DNA of 59,582 nucleotides, taken from Flavicella sp042091695. Lineage in GTDB: Bacteria > Bacteroidota > Bacteroidia > Flavobacteriales > Flavobacteriaceae. The notes under the pieces were generated by a model. It did not search any database. It had not been told where the DNA came from and saw only the letters and a list, made by a program, of their open reading frames with translations. Shown here one piece after another: positions 52,987 to 59,582 of this stretch. The stretch is from NCBI GenBank assembly GCA_042091695.1, contig JBELHA010000009.1, positions 1-59,582 of the forward strand, read 5' to 3'. A program made the position numbers and the translations under genes. Each line of letters begins with the position of its first letter. Position 1 is the stretch's first letter.

Positions 52987-53976
52987 TTGAATTATAAAAT
53001 ATACAAAGCAATAGTTTTATTTTTATCTGCACTCTTATACGGTGTTTTAGGCTATGTTTTTATTTTTGACTTTTCAGGAGTCGACGGTTTGTACATGACA
53101 ACCATTACACTGACTACGGTTGGTTTTGGTGAAGTTGTTCCCTTGACAGATGGTTCAAAGCTTTTTACAATATCGCTTATATTTTTTAGTGTCTTTATAT
53201 ATGGGTATGTGGTCTCTGTCGTATCTGAATATGTATCAAATAGCAATCTTATGGAAGAGTTACAAAAAAACAAAAACCTCAAAAAAATTAAAAAAATAGA
53301 AAATCATACAATTGTATGTGGTTATGGTAGAAATGGAAGACAAGCCGCATCAAAATTGAAAAAGTACAATAAGCCCTGTGTGATTATTGAAAAAAACCAA
53401 GATCTTTTAGCTGAAATCGAAACAGATGGTTTTTTGTTCATTCACGGGGATGCTACTGAGGATGTTTCTTTAGTAAGGGCAGGTATTGCAAAAGCAGAGA
53501 ATTTAATAACCGCATTGCCTTCTGATGCCGATAATTTATATGTGGTGTTGTCCTCTCGACAATTGAATACTACTGCAAATATCGTCAGCCGTGCAAAAAA
53601 TGAATCGACAGAAAAAAAATTAAAAATTGCAGGGGCCAACAATGTAATCATGCCCGACAGAATAGGAGGCGCTTATATGGCTTCTTTATTGGTAACTCCG
53701 GATTTGGTTGAGTTTGTCAATCGTATTTCTCTATCCGGTGATGAGGCAGCCAATCTTGAGGAAATAGCCGTTGATGCTTTGCCTGAGCAATACCTATTAA
53801 AATCCATAAGAGATTTAGATCTCAGAAAGAAAACAGGTTGCAATGTTATTGGTTTTATCACCGCAGAAGGTGATTATATTATCAACCCTTCTTCGGATAC
53901 GATTTTAAATGCAAAGTCTAATCTTATTTTATTAGGTACTTCAGAACAACTATTAAGATTAAAAATGCTTTTTTAA
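52987..53976 (+). CDS. Potassium channel with TrkA-N (RCK) domain
   Basis: The 329-residue protein has two membrane helices around the pore motif TLTTVGFGEVVP (selectivity filter TVGFG at 44-48), then an RCK domain with the Rossmann motif VCGYGRNGRQAASKL, followed by HGDATEDVSLVRAGI and a TrkA-C-like end. It should be a ligand-gated K+ channel. The start is TTG at 52,987; the first in-frame ATG (Met37) would remove the first helix. Confidence 0.9.
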   Translation: MNYKIYKAIVLFLSALLYGVLGYVFIFDFSGVDGLYMTTITLTTVGFGEVVPLTDGSKLFTISLIFFSVFIYGYVVSVVSEYVSNSNLMEELQKNKNLKKIKKIENHTIVCGYGRNGRQAASKLKKYNKPCVIIEKNQDLLAEIETDGFLFIHGDATEDVSLVRAGIAKAENLITALPSDADNLYVVLSSRQLNTTANIVSRAKNESTEKKLKIAGANNVIMPDRIGGAYMASLLVTPDLVEFVNRISLSGDEAANLEEIAVDALPEQYLLKSIRDLDLRKKTGCNVIGFITAEGDYIINPSSDTILNAKSNLILLGTSEQLLRLKMLF

Positions 53977-54095
53977 ATTGTTTTTTATGTTAAAAGTCAT
54001 GCTAATTAGTTTGAAATTATTTTTATTTACAAGGAAATAATAGATATCTTGCAAATCTTTTAAAAATAAAAACACAGAAATATATTTATTCTATT

Positions 54096-55688
54096 ATGAA
54101 AAATAAAATTTTACAGGTATTGCTAATGTTAATGCCTTTTTTTGGGCTTGCTCAAGAAAAAGGATTAGATCAAAAAATAGACGAAGCTTTTGCTCCAGTT
54201 GCTGACTTTTTTAGCACGCTTGTTTTTTACCCTATTTTCGGGGTTCCTTTTGTATTGATAGTTTTGGTTGGAAGTGCTCTGTTTTTTACACTTTACTTTA
54301 AGTTTCCAAACTTCAGGTATTTTTGGACTGCGATCAGTGTAGTAAGAGGTAAGTACGATCACTTGGACAGTCATGCATCTTCAGTGCAAGAAAGTGAAGT
54401 TGCTACGGACAACAACGATGAAAATAACGCAGGAGAGGTAACGCACTTTCAGGCATTGGCAACCGCAGTTTCTGGTACTGTCGGGAACGGAAACATAGCC
54501 GGTGTTGCTCTAGCAATCGCCCTAGGTGGACCTGGTGCTACATTTTGGATGATCGTTTGTGGTTTGTTAGGGATGTCTACGAAATTCGTGGAGTGTACCT
54601 TAGGAGTGCAGTATAGAGATGTTGGTGAGGATGGAACAGTATATGGAGGACCGATGTATTACATCAGTAAAGGATTGAAAGAAAAAGGGTTTCAGAACCT
54701 AGGTAAATTCGCTGCTGTTCTTTTTGCTGTTTTCTGTATTGGAGGATCTTTTGGTGGTGGTAATGCCGCACAGTCCAATCAAGCAACTATTGTGTTAAAA
54801 GAGCTTATGGGACTTGAAAGTACTGCTGCAGGTGCTATTATTGGTGTTATTCTAGCAATTTTAGTTGGAATCATTATTATAGGTGGTATCAAAAGAATTG
54901 CTTCTGTAACTGAGAAAGTAGTACCGTTTATGGCTGCGCTATATATTGTAGCTTGTTTGTATATAATTTTAAGTAACTTCTCTTTAATAGATGATGCCTT
55001 TTCATTGATTTTGAAAGAAGCATTTAAGCCTACTGCGATAGGTGTAGGAAGTTTTATAGGGGTCTTGTTAGTTGGATTTAAACGAGCTGCCTTTTCAAAT
55101 GAAGCAGGTGCAGGTTCTGCTTCTATTGCACACTCAGCGGTTAAGACGAAGTATTCAGCTTCAGAAGGACTTGTAGCTTTGTTAGAGCCTTTTATCGATA
55201 CAGTTGTTATTTGTACCATGACTGCCTTGGTGATTGTTATCTTTAATTTTGGAGGTGTCGTTGATGGAGAATTTATATTTAATTATGGAGGTGATGGTTC
55301 TGGGGGTGTACTTATCGATGGTGTTGCTTATGAAGGTGCAGGAATTACATCCAAAGCATTTGCCCAATACATTCCTTATTCAAATATTTTCTTGACGATT
55401 GCTGTAGTATTATTTGCAGTATCAACGATGATTTCATGGTCTTATTACGGTTTGCAATCTTGGAAGTTTTTGTTCGGAAGAGGTAAAGCGGCAGATTTAA
55501 CATACAAGGTCTTGTTTTTGATTTTCGTGATCATTGGAGCTGCCGCTAGCATGCAGTCAATTTGGGCTTTCTCTGATGCGATGATCTTTGCAATGGTATT
55601 CCCAAATATGATTGGACTGTACTTCTTATTTCCAGTAGTTAAGAAACAATTGAATAGATACAAAGACGCCATTAAGGCAAATGCTTAG
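54096..55688 (+). CDS. Alanine/glycine:cation symporter (AGCS)
   Basis: The 530-residue membrane protein has the AGCS motifs: GVALAIALGGPGATFWMIVCGLLGMSTKFVECTLG, YGGPMYYISKGL, GGNAAQSNQ, FKRAAFSNEAGAGSASIAHSAVKT and the later WSYYGLQSWKFLFG. The N-terminus carries an extra hydrophobic stretch ending FGLAQEKG that looks like a signal peptide. It imports alanine or glycine with Na+ or H+. Confidence 0.92.
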   Translation: MKNKILQVLLMLMPFFGLAQEKGLDQKIDEAFAPVADFFSTLVFYPIFGVPFVLIVLVGSALFFTLYFKFPNFRYFWTAISVVRGKYDHLDSHASSVQESEVATDNNDENNAGEVTHFQALATAVSGTVGNGNIAGVALAIALGGPGATFWMIVCGLLGMSTKFVECTLGVQYRDVGEDGTVYGGPMYYISKGLKEKGFQNLGKFAAVLFAVFCIGGSFGGGNAAQSNQATIVLKELMGLESTAAGAIIGVILAILVGIIIIGGIKRIASVTEKVVPFMAALYIVACLYIILSNFSLIDDAFSLILKEAFKPTAIGVGSFIGVLLVGFKRAAFSNEAGAGSASIAHSAVKTKYSASEGLVALLEPFIDTVVICTMTALVIVIFNFGGVVDGEFIFNYGGDGSGGVLIDGVAYEGAGITSKAFAQYIPYSNIFLTIAVVLFAVSTMISWSYYGLQSWKFLFGRGKAADLTYKVLFLIFVIIGAAASMQSIWAFSDAMIFAMVFPNMIGLYFLFPVVKKQLNRYKDAIKANA

Positions 55689-55729
55689 TATCCAACTATT
55701 TTAGCTATATTTATGTACTCATCAAGTAC

Positions 55730-56581
55730 ATGGTTATGACTTTATTTAAATCCCATTTCTGGTTCACAAAAAGAAACAGAAATGGGGTTTTTTATTTCGT
55801 AACAGTTATTGTGTTGCTTCAAGTGCTATACGTGTTTTGGCCATTTAGGGGAATCGATACAAACAATGATATTCACGAACTCTCTGAGATTCGTCATCGG
55901 ATTGATACACTTCAGTACCAAAAAAGAAATCTTCTTTTCGAATACAAAATTCATGCAAATTATATTTCCGATGCAAACGCTTATCTAATAGGTATGTCAG
56001 TTTTAGAAATCGATCGTATGTTGGACTTTCGGAAAGAAAAAAAGTCTTTTACAAATTTGCAACACTTTCAAAAGATTACAGGGGTTTCTGATTCGTTGTT
56101 ACAGGTGCTTTCTAAAACACTTGTTTTTTCAAGCAAAGTCACAAACAAGCAAAGAGTTGTCACAGCAAACCCTTGCGCTGTTAAAATAGATATAAATACA
56201 GCCAATGAGGATGTTTTTAAAACAGTAAATGGTATAGGTGCTGTTTTGGCAAAAAGAATAGTCAAGTATCGAACATTGTTGAGAGGCTTTTCGACAATGG
56301 GGCAAGTTGAAGAAGTTTGGGGGCTTTCTAGTGAAGTTGTTGAAAGCCTAAAGCGCTGTTTTTATATTGTCAACCTGCCGGAAATAATAAAACTTAATAT
56401 TAATACGGCCTCCTTTAAAGAAGTCTTGTCAATTGTATATATAGATTATAAAACAACACTTTTGATTTTTAAATACAAAGATTCAGTCGGAAAGATAGAT
56501 TCTTTACAAGAATTAACAAAAATACAAGGGTTTCCAATAAAAAAGTATGAGAGAATAGCTTTATATTTGCAGACGAAATAA
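55730..56581 (+). CDS. Helix-hairpin-helix protein (ComEA-like)
   Basis: The 283-residue protein has one N-terminal membrane helix (about 20-40), then three helix-hairpin-helix units: LIGMSVLEIDRML region, DINTANEDVFKTVNGIGAVLAKRIVKYR, and NINTASFKEVLSIV with a final LTKIQGFPIKKYERI. The INTA pattern is typical of ComEA-type DNA-binding domains. A role in DNA uptake is possible but not shown. It precedes an acyl-CoA dehydrogenase gene. Confidence 0.83.
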   Translation: MVMTLFKSHFWFTKRNRNGVFYFVTVIVLLQVLYVFWPFRGIDTNNDIHELSEIRHRIDTLQYQKRNLLFEYKIHANYISDANAYLIGMSVLEIDRMLDFRKEKKSFTNLQHFQKITGVSDSLLQVLSKTLVFSSKVTNKQRVVTANPCAVKIDINTANEDVFKTVNGIGAVLAKRIVKYRTLLRGFSTMGQVEEVWGLSSEVVESLKRCFYIVNLPEIIKLNINTASFKEVLSIVYIDYKTTLLIFKYKDSVGKIDSLQELTKIQGFPIKKYERIALYLQTK

Positions 56582-56597
56582 ATAGGTTGTATTTTTG
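56566..56597 (+). promoter_or_regulatory. Promoter of the acyl-CoA dehydrogenase gene
   Basis: TTTG at 56,566-56,569, a 20-bp spacer, then TATTTTTG at 56,590-56,597, a full Bacteroidota consensus, 38 nt before the start codon. The -33 element lies in the end of the preceding gene. Confidence 0.72.
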
Positions 56598-56635
56598 TTT
56601 AACAAAATGGTTTAACTATTAAACATTGCTTTTGA

Positions 56636-57778
56636 ATGAATTTTGAATTTACTGAAACACAGAAAATGATTGCAGCATCTGTAAAAGATTTTGCAGAACA
56701 GCACATCAGACCACATATTATGGAGTGGGATGAAAAACAGACCTTCCCAAGAGAGCTGTTTTCTAAGATTGGAGAGATGGGTTTTATGGGTATATTGGTA
56801 CCAGAAACTTACGGAGGATCTGGCTTATCTTATCATGAATACATTCTTATTTTGGAAGAAATTTCAAAAGTTTGTGGGTCGATAGGTCTATCAGTAGCGG
56901 CACACAACTCTTTGTGTACGGGGCATATACTTGAATTTGGAAATGACGACCAAAAGAAAAAGTGGTTGCCTAAGTTAGCAAGTGCCCAATGGATTGGTGC
57001 ATGGGGATTGACAGAACACAACACGGGTTCTGATGCAGGAGGTATGTCTACTACAGCTGTTGAGGATGGAGATTTTTATGTGTTGAATGGTGCTAAAAAC
57101 TTTATAACACACGGAATCAGTGGGGATGTAGCTGTTGTGATCGCAAGAACAGGAGAGAAAGGTGATTCTCATGGAATGACAGCCTTTGTGGTTGAAAAAG
57201 GAACGCCAGGTTTTTCTTCAGGTAAAAAAGAAGACAAATTGGGGATGCGTGCTTCAGAAACAGCAGAATTGGTATTTGACAACTGTAAAGTTCCTAAAGA
57301 AAATATTTTAGGAGAAGTAGGTGAAGGTTTTATTCAATCAATGAAAGTTCTTGATGGAGGTAGGATATCAATTGCCGCTCTGTCTTTAGGGATCGCTAAG
57401 GGAGCCTATGAGGCAGCTTTAAAGTATTCTAAAGAGCGCGTGCAATTCGGAAAGCCTATTTCATCGTTTCAAGGAATTTCTTTCAAATTAGCAGATATGG
57501 CTACCGAGATTGAAGCTTCTGAATTGTTGACGCACAAAGCAGCAGCACTTAAAAATGCAAATCAACCGATGACTAAAATAGGTGCGATGGCCAAGATGTA
57601 TGCATCTGAATGTGCTGTAAAAACAGCAAACGAAGCAATACAGGTACATGGTGGTTATGGGTATACTAAGGATTTCCCTGTAGAGAAATTTTATAGAGAT
57701 GCAAAGTTATGTACAATTGGAGAGGGAACTACGGAGATTCAAAAAGTAGTTATTTCAAGAAAAATTTTAAAAGGCTAA
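56636..57778 (+). CDS. Acyl-CoA dehydrogenase
   Basis: The 380-residue protein is a standard-length acyl-CoA dehydrogenase: N-terminal helical domain (FTETQKMIAASVKDFAEQHI), WGLTEHNTGSDAGGMSTTA, ERVQFGKPISSFQGISFKLADMA, QVHGGYGYTKDFPVEKFYRDAK, and IGEGTTEIQ with catalytic Glu363. It makes the first oxidation of beta-oxidation or of a branched-chain acyl-CoA; chain length is not clear. It has its own consensus promoter. Confidence 0.95.
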   Translation: MNFEFTETQKMIAASVKDFAEQHIRPHIMEWDEKQTFPRELFSKIGEMGFMGILVPETYGGSGLSYHEYILILEEISKVCGSIGLSVAAHNSLCTGHILEFGNDDQKKKWLPKLASAQWIGAWGLTEHNTGSDAGGMSTTAVEDGDFYVLNGAKNFITHGISGDVAVVIARTGEKGDSHGMTAFVVEKGTPGFSSGKKEDKLGMRASETAELVFDNCKVPKENILGEVGEGFIQSMKVLDGGRISIAALSLGIAKGAYEAALKYSKERVQFGKPISSFQGISFKLADMATEIEASELLTHKAAALKNANQPMTKIGAMAKMYASECAVKTANEAIQVHGGYGYTKDFPVEKFYRDAKLCTIGEGTTEIQKVVISRKILKG

Positions 57779-57786
57779 AAAAAAGC

Positions 57787-57815
57787 TTGCGTTTTCAAAA
57801 ATATGTGTACTTTTG
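57787..57815 (+). promoter_or_regulatory. Promoter of rpsU
   Basis: TTG at 57,787-57,789, an 18-bp spacer, then TACTTTTG at 57,808-57,815. The implied transcript start near 57,820 leaves a leader of about 90 nt before rpsU. Confidence 0.7.
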
Positions 57816-57895
57816 CAAACCAATTAAAGAAATAAAGCTAGCGCAATAGTATTTGCCTAGTATCATTATAAAAAATTAAAGAGAGTACGATGAAG

Positions 57896-57904
57896 GGAGG
57901 TGAT
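57896..57904 (+). promoter_or_regulatory. Strong Shine-Dalgarno before rpsU
   Basis: GGAGGTGAT is fully complementary to the anti-SD of 16S rRNA, with 5 nt to the ATG at 57,910. No other gene in the window has one like it, so it is a marker of special translation control of bS21. Confidence 0.9.
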
Positions 57905-57909
57905 ACACA

Positions 57910-58107
57910 ATGTTAATTATACCTATCAAAGAAGGAGAAAATATCGATAGAGCGTTGAAGCGTTTTAAGAGAAAATTCGACCGCACGAAAACGATGAGAC
58001 AATTACGCGAGCGTCAGCACTTTACAAAGCCGTCTGTAGCCAACCGTAAACAAAACATCAAGGCACAGTATATCCAAAAATTAAGAACCAACGAAGAGTT
58101 GAGTTAA
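57910..58107 (+). CDS. rpsU: 30S ribosomal protein S21
   Basis: The 65-residue protein is bS21: IPIKEGENIDRALKRFKRKFDRTKTMRQLRERQHFTKPS and a basic tail. It binds near the 3' end of 16S rRNA. In Flavobacteria, bS21 is known to help hide the anti-SD, and rpsU itself carries a strong SD, allowing autoregulation. The SD seen here fits that. xerC, hpf and a tRNA follow, an order I recall from other Flavobacteriia. Confidence 0.97.
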   Translation: MLIIPIKEGENIDRALKRFKRKFDRTKTMRQLRERQHFTKPSVANRKQNIKAQYIQKLRTNEELS

Positions 58108-58126
58108 TTTTTATACAAAGCATTTA

Positions 58127-58158
58127 AAACCTGTTTCTTAATTGAAACAGGTTTTTTT
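58127..58158 (+). terminator. Terminator after rpsU
   Basis: An 11-bp stem (58,127-58,137 with 58,144-58,154) with core CCTGTTTC/GAAACAGG and a T7 run to 58,158, 20 nt after the rpsU stop codon. Confidence 0.88.
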
Positions 58159-58210
58159 GTTTTTTAGAACTTCTTGCTAAAGAAAGCTGTATTTTTGATT
58201 GTATCTATAA

Positions 58211-59098
58211 ATGTCTTTTATGTTTGAATCATTCTTAACTTATATTTCACAAGAGAAGAAGTATTCTCCGCATACGATTATTGCTTATAAGAGGGATTTA
58301 ACAGCTTTCGCAAGCTTTTATGAGGAAAAGTTTGGAAGTATTGATATTGCTGCTTTAAATTACACAGAAATTCGTTCTTGGATTGTTTTTATGGTCGCTG
58401 CGGGCTTGTCTAATCAAACAGTCAACCGAAAAGTAAGCGCATTGAATACCTATTTTAAATTTTTAGTAAAAATTGGGCAAAGAGAGACGAATCCTCTCGC
58501 TGCTCACAAAGCGTTGAAGACAACTCAAAAAGTCAACATCCCTTTCTCTGAAAAAGAAATGCAAGCTGTATTTGAACTTTTGGATGCTGAGGATTTTTCT
58601 GGTGTAAGAGATAAATTGATGATAGAGCTTTTTTATACAACAGGCATTCGAAGACAAGAGTTGATCCAACTGAAAGAAGCCAGTGTAGATAACTCAAGAG
58701 GGTTATTGAAAGTAGTAGGAAAGCGCAATAAAGAACGCTATGTGCCTTTGGTCGAAAGTGTCAAAGACTCATTAAAATTATATATGAATCTTAAGAGAGA
58801 ACTTTTTCTTGATACTGAATTTCTTTTCGTTTCAAACAAGGGAAATAAAATGTACGGAACACTTGTTTATGGCATAATAAATAATTATTTTAGTAAGATA
58901 TCTACGAAAGTTAAAAGAAGTCCTCATGTGATTCGGCATTCATTTGCAACACATCTTTTAAACAATGGGGCCGATTTGAATTCGATAAAGGAGTTACTAG
59001 GGCACTCCAGTTTAGCGTCTACTCAAATCTACACTAAAACTAGCTTAGACTACTTAAAACAAGTGTATAACCAAGCTCACCCTAGGAGTGAAAAATAA
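58211..59098 (+). CDS. xerC: Tyrosine recombinase XerC
   Basis: The 295-residue protein has a SAM-like N-terminal domain (FLTYISQEKKYSPHTIIAYKRDL) and a complete catalytic set: Arg147 (TGIRRQE), Lys171, His239 and Arg242 (HVIRHSFATHLL), His265 (LLGHSS) and Tyr274 (TQIYTK). Size and full set fit the chromosome-dimer resolvase XerC/D, not an integrase of a mobile element. A TATTTTTG element lies at 58,190-58,197. The hpf gene follows after 6 bp. Confidence 0.93.
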   Translation: MSFMFESFLTYISQEKKYSPHTIIAYKRDLTAFASFYEEKFGSIDIAALNYTEIRSWIVFMVAAGLSNQTVNRKVSALNTYFKFLVKIGQRETNPLAAHKALKTTQKVNIPFSEKEMQAVFELLDAEDFSGVRDKLMIELFYTTGIRRQELIQLKEASVDNSRGLLKVVGKRNKERYVPLVESVKDSLKLYMNLKRELFLDTEFLFVSNKGNKMYGTLVYGIINNYFSKISTKVKRSPHVIRHSFATHLLNNGADLNSIKELLGHSSLASTQIYTKTSLDYLKQVYNQAHPRSEK

Positions 59099-59104
59099 AA
59101 TTAC

Positions 59105-59410
59105 ATGAAAGTATCCGTCCAATCAGTAAATTTCAATGCAGATGTAAAGTTGATAGACTTTATAGAGAAAAGAGTCATGGGGCTTGAAAAGTTTCACGAT
59201 AAGATTATCAATGTAGAAGTATTTTTGAAAGTTCAAAAAACGAGCGAAAAAGAAAACAAACACACGGAAATCAAGATCAATATTCCCGGAAGTGAATTGA
59301 TCGTTAAAAAGGAAAACAAAACCTTTGAGGAAGGAGCTGCTTCAGCAGTTGATACCATGAAAAGACAGTTGAAAAAGTCAAAAGAGAAAGAAAGGGAGCT
59401 CCAGCACTAA
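59105..59410 (+). CDS. hpf: Ribosome hibernation-promoting factor (HPF/RaiA)
   Basis: The 101-residue protein has the short HPF fold: VSVQSVNFNADVKLIDFIEKRVMGLEKF, VEVFLKVQKTSEKENKHTEIKINIPGSELIVKKENKTFEEGAASAVDTMKRQLKK. It binds ribosomes in stationary phase and protects them. It lacks the C-terminal extension of long HPF. It follows xerC by 6 bp and lies just before a tRNA gene. Confidence 0.93.
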   Translation: MKVSVQSVNFNADVKLIDFIEKRVMGLEKFHDKIINVEVFLKVQKTSEKENKHTEIKINIPGSELIVKKENKTFEEGAASAVDTMKRQLKKSKEKERELQH

Positions 59411-59437
59411 AAAAATATAAAAATAAATAGAAAAAGT

Positions 59438-59468
59438 TTGTTGTAATAGAATAAACTTTTTACATTTG
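59438..59468 (+). promoter_or_regulatory. Promoter of the tRNA-Thr unit
   Basis: TTG at 59,438-59,440, a 20-bp spacer, then TACATTTG at 59,461-59,468, a full Bacteroidota consensus, placed between hpf and the tRNA gene. Confidence 0.75.
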
Positions 59469-59499
59469 CAGACCGTTAGAAATAATGGTCTGTTTTTTT
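59469..59499 (+). terminator. Possible terminator after hpf
   Basis: Stem CAGACC/GGTCTG (59,469-59,474 with 59,487-59,492) and a T7 run (59,493-59,499). It directly follows the -7 element of the tRNA promoter, so the same DNA may end hpf transcripts and start tRNA transcripts. Confidence 0.5.
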
Positions 59500-59507
59500 A
59501 AACAAAG

Positions 59508-59581
59508 GCCGATGTAGCTCAGCTGGCTAGAGCAGCTGATTTGTAATCAGCAGGTCGGGGGTTCGAGTCCCTTCATCGGCT
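59508..59581 (+). tRNA. tRNA-Thr (anticodon TGT)
   Basis: The acceptor arms GCCGATG and CATCGGC pair fully. The D-arm (GCTC...GAGC), an anticodon stem GCTGA/TCAGC with loop TTTGTAA (anticodon TGT) and the T-arm GGGGGTTCGAGTCCC are all present. The discriminator base is T at 59,581. The window ends one base later, so a CCA tail and any following tRNAs cannot be seen. Confidence 0.95.
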
Positions 59582-59582
59582 C

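Noticed and set aside
58211..59098. Integrase of a mobile element
   Set aside because: Length, full active site and the rpsU-xerC-hpf order fit the chromosomal XerC. No direct repeats or other phage genes were seen. The tRNA next door is intact up to the window end.

Overview
The window is chromosomal DNA from a member of the Bacteroidota, most likely a marine or polysaccharide-degrading Flavobacteriaceae. Evidence read from the sequence: AT-rich DNA; TAnnTTTG -7 promoter elements; almost no Shine-Dalgarno sequences except a strong one before rpsU; a hybrid two-component system with an AraC output domain; acid-rich lipoprotein N-termini; and typical flavobacterial neighbourhoods (dnaA next to a low-molecular-weight phosphatase and an RsmI-like gene; rpsU-xerC-hpf-tRNA). 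No phage, IS element or CRISPR array was seen.

Region 1 (1-21,080) is a carbohydrate locus. It holds a GH29 glycosidase lipoprotein and an SGNH esterase lipoprotein, a hybrid two-component regulator abutting a secreted EEP-family phosphoesterase, and a long minus-strand block (19,848 down to 7,429) controlled by a divergent LacI-type repressor. The block encodes a sulfatase, a deoxysugar-type mutarotase, a FucP-type symporter, an L-fucose-dehydrogenase-like SDR, a lactonase, UxaB, UxaA, KDPG aldolase, a PPi-type phosphofructokinase, KDG kinase and an LgoD-like zinc dehydrogenase. Together these can form a full route L-galactose -> L-galactonolactone -> L-galactonate -> D-tagaturonate -> D-altronate -> KDG -> KDPG -> pyruvate + glyceraldehyde-3-P. 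L-fucose itself could not be phosphorylated at C6 at the KDG stage, so L-galactose (for example from a sulfated galactan) is the better substrate prediction. Terminator-like hairpins divide the block into gene pairs, and LacI-type palindromes lie at the divergent promoter region and before the GH29 gene.

Region 2 (21,164-44,764) is mainly housekeeping: monomeric isocitrate dehydrogenase, PAP2 phosphatase, two GT39-type membrane glycosyltransferases flanking rplS (one inserted between trmD and rplS), prmC, ribD, an IMPACT-family protein, a thioesterase, dnaA, a tyrosine phosphatase, an RsmI-like methylase, a lysozyme-like protein, mltG, a GNAT acetyltransferase, dapF, an FAD oxidoreductase, a porin-like barrel, rnhB, a LysE-type exporter, folP and a DUF1599 protein.

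Region 3 (44,785-59,582) holds a DoxX-type membrane protein, a DUF1684 protein, methyltransferases including RlmF, a dihydrouridine synthase, an ABC-F ATPase, pyrF, a PspC-like protein with a K+ channel, an alanine/glycine symporter, a helix-hairpin-helix protein, an acyl-CoA dehydrogenase, rpsU, xerC, hpf and tRNA-Thr(TGT). Two small genes below usual ORF cut-offs were read by eye: a 33-residue peptide with 11 cysteines (47,193-47,294, minus), which looks like a miniature metallothionein, and a 55-residue DUF5522-type protein (47,863-48,030, plus).
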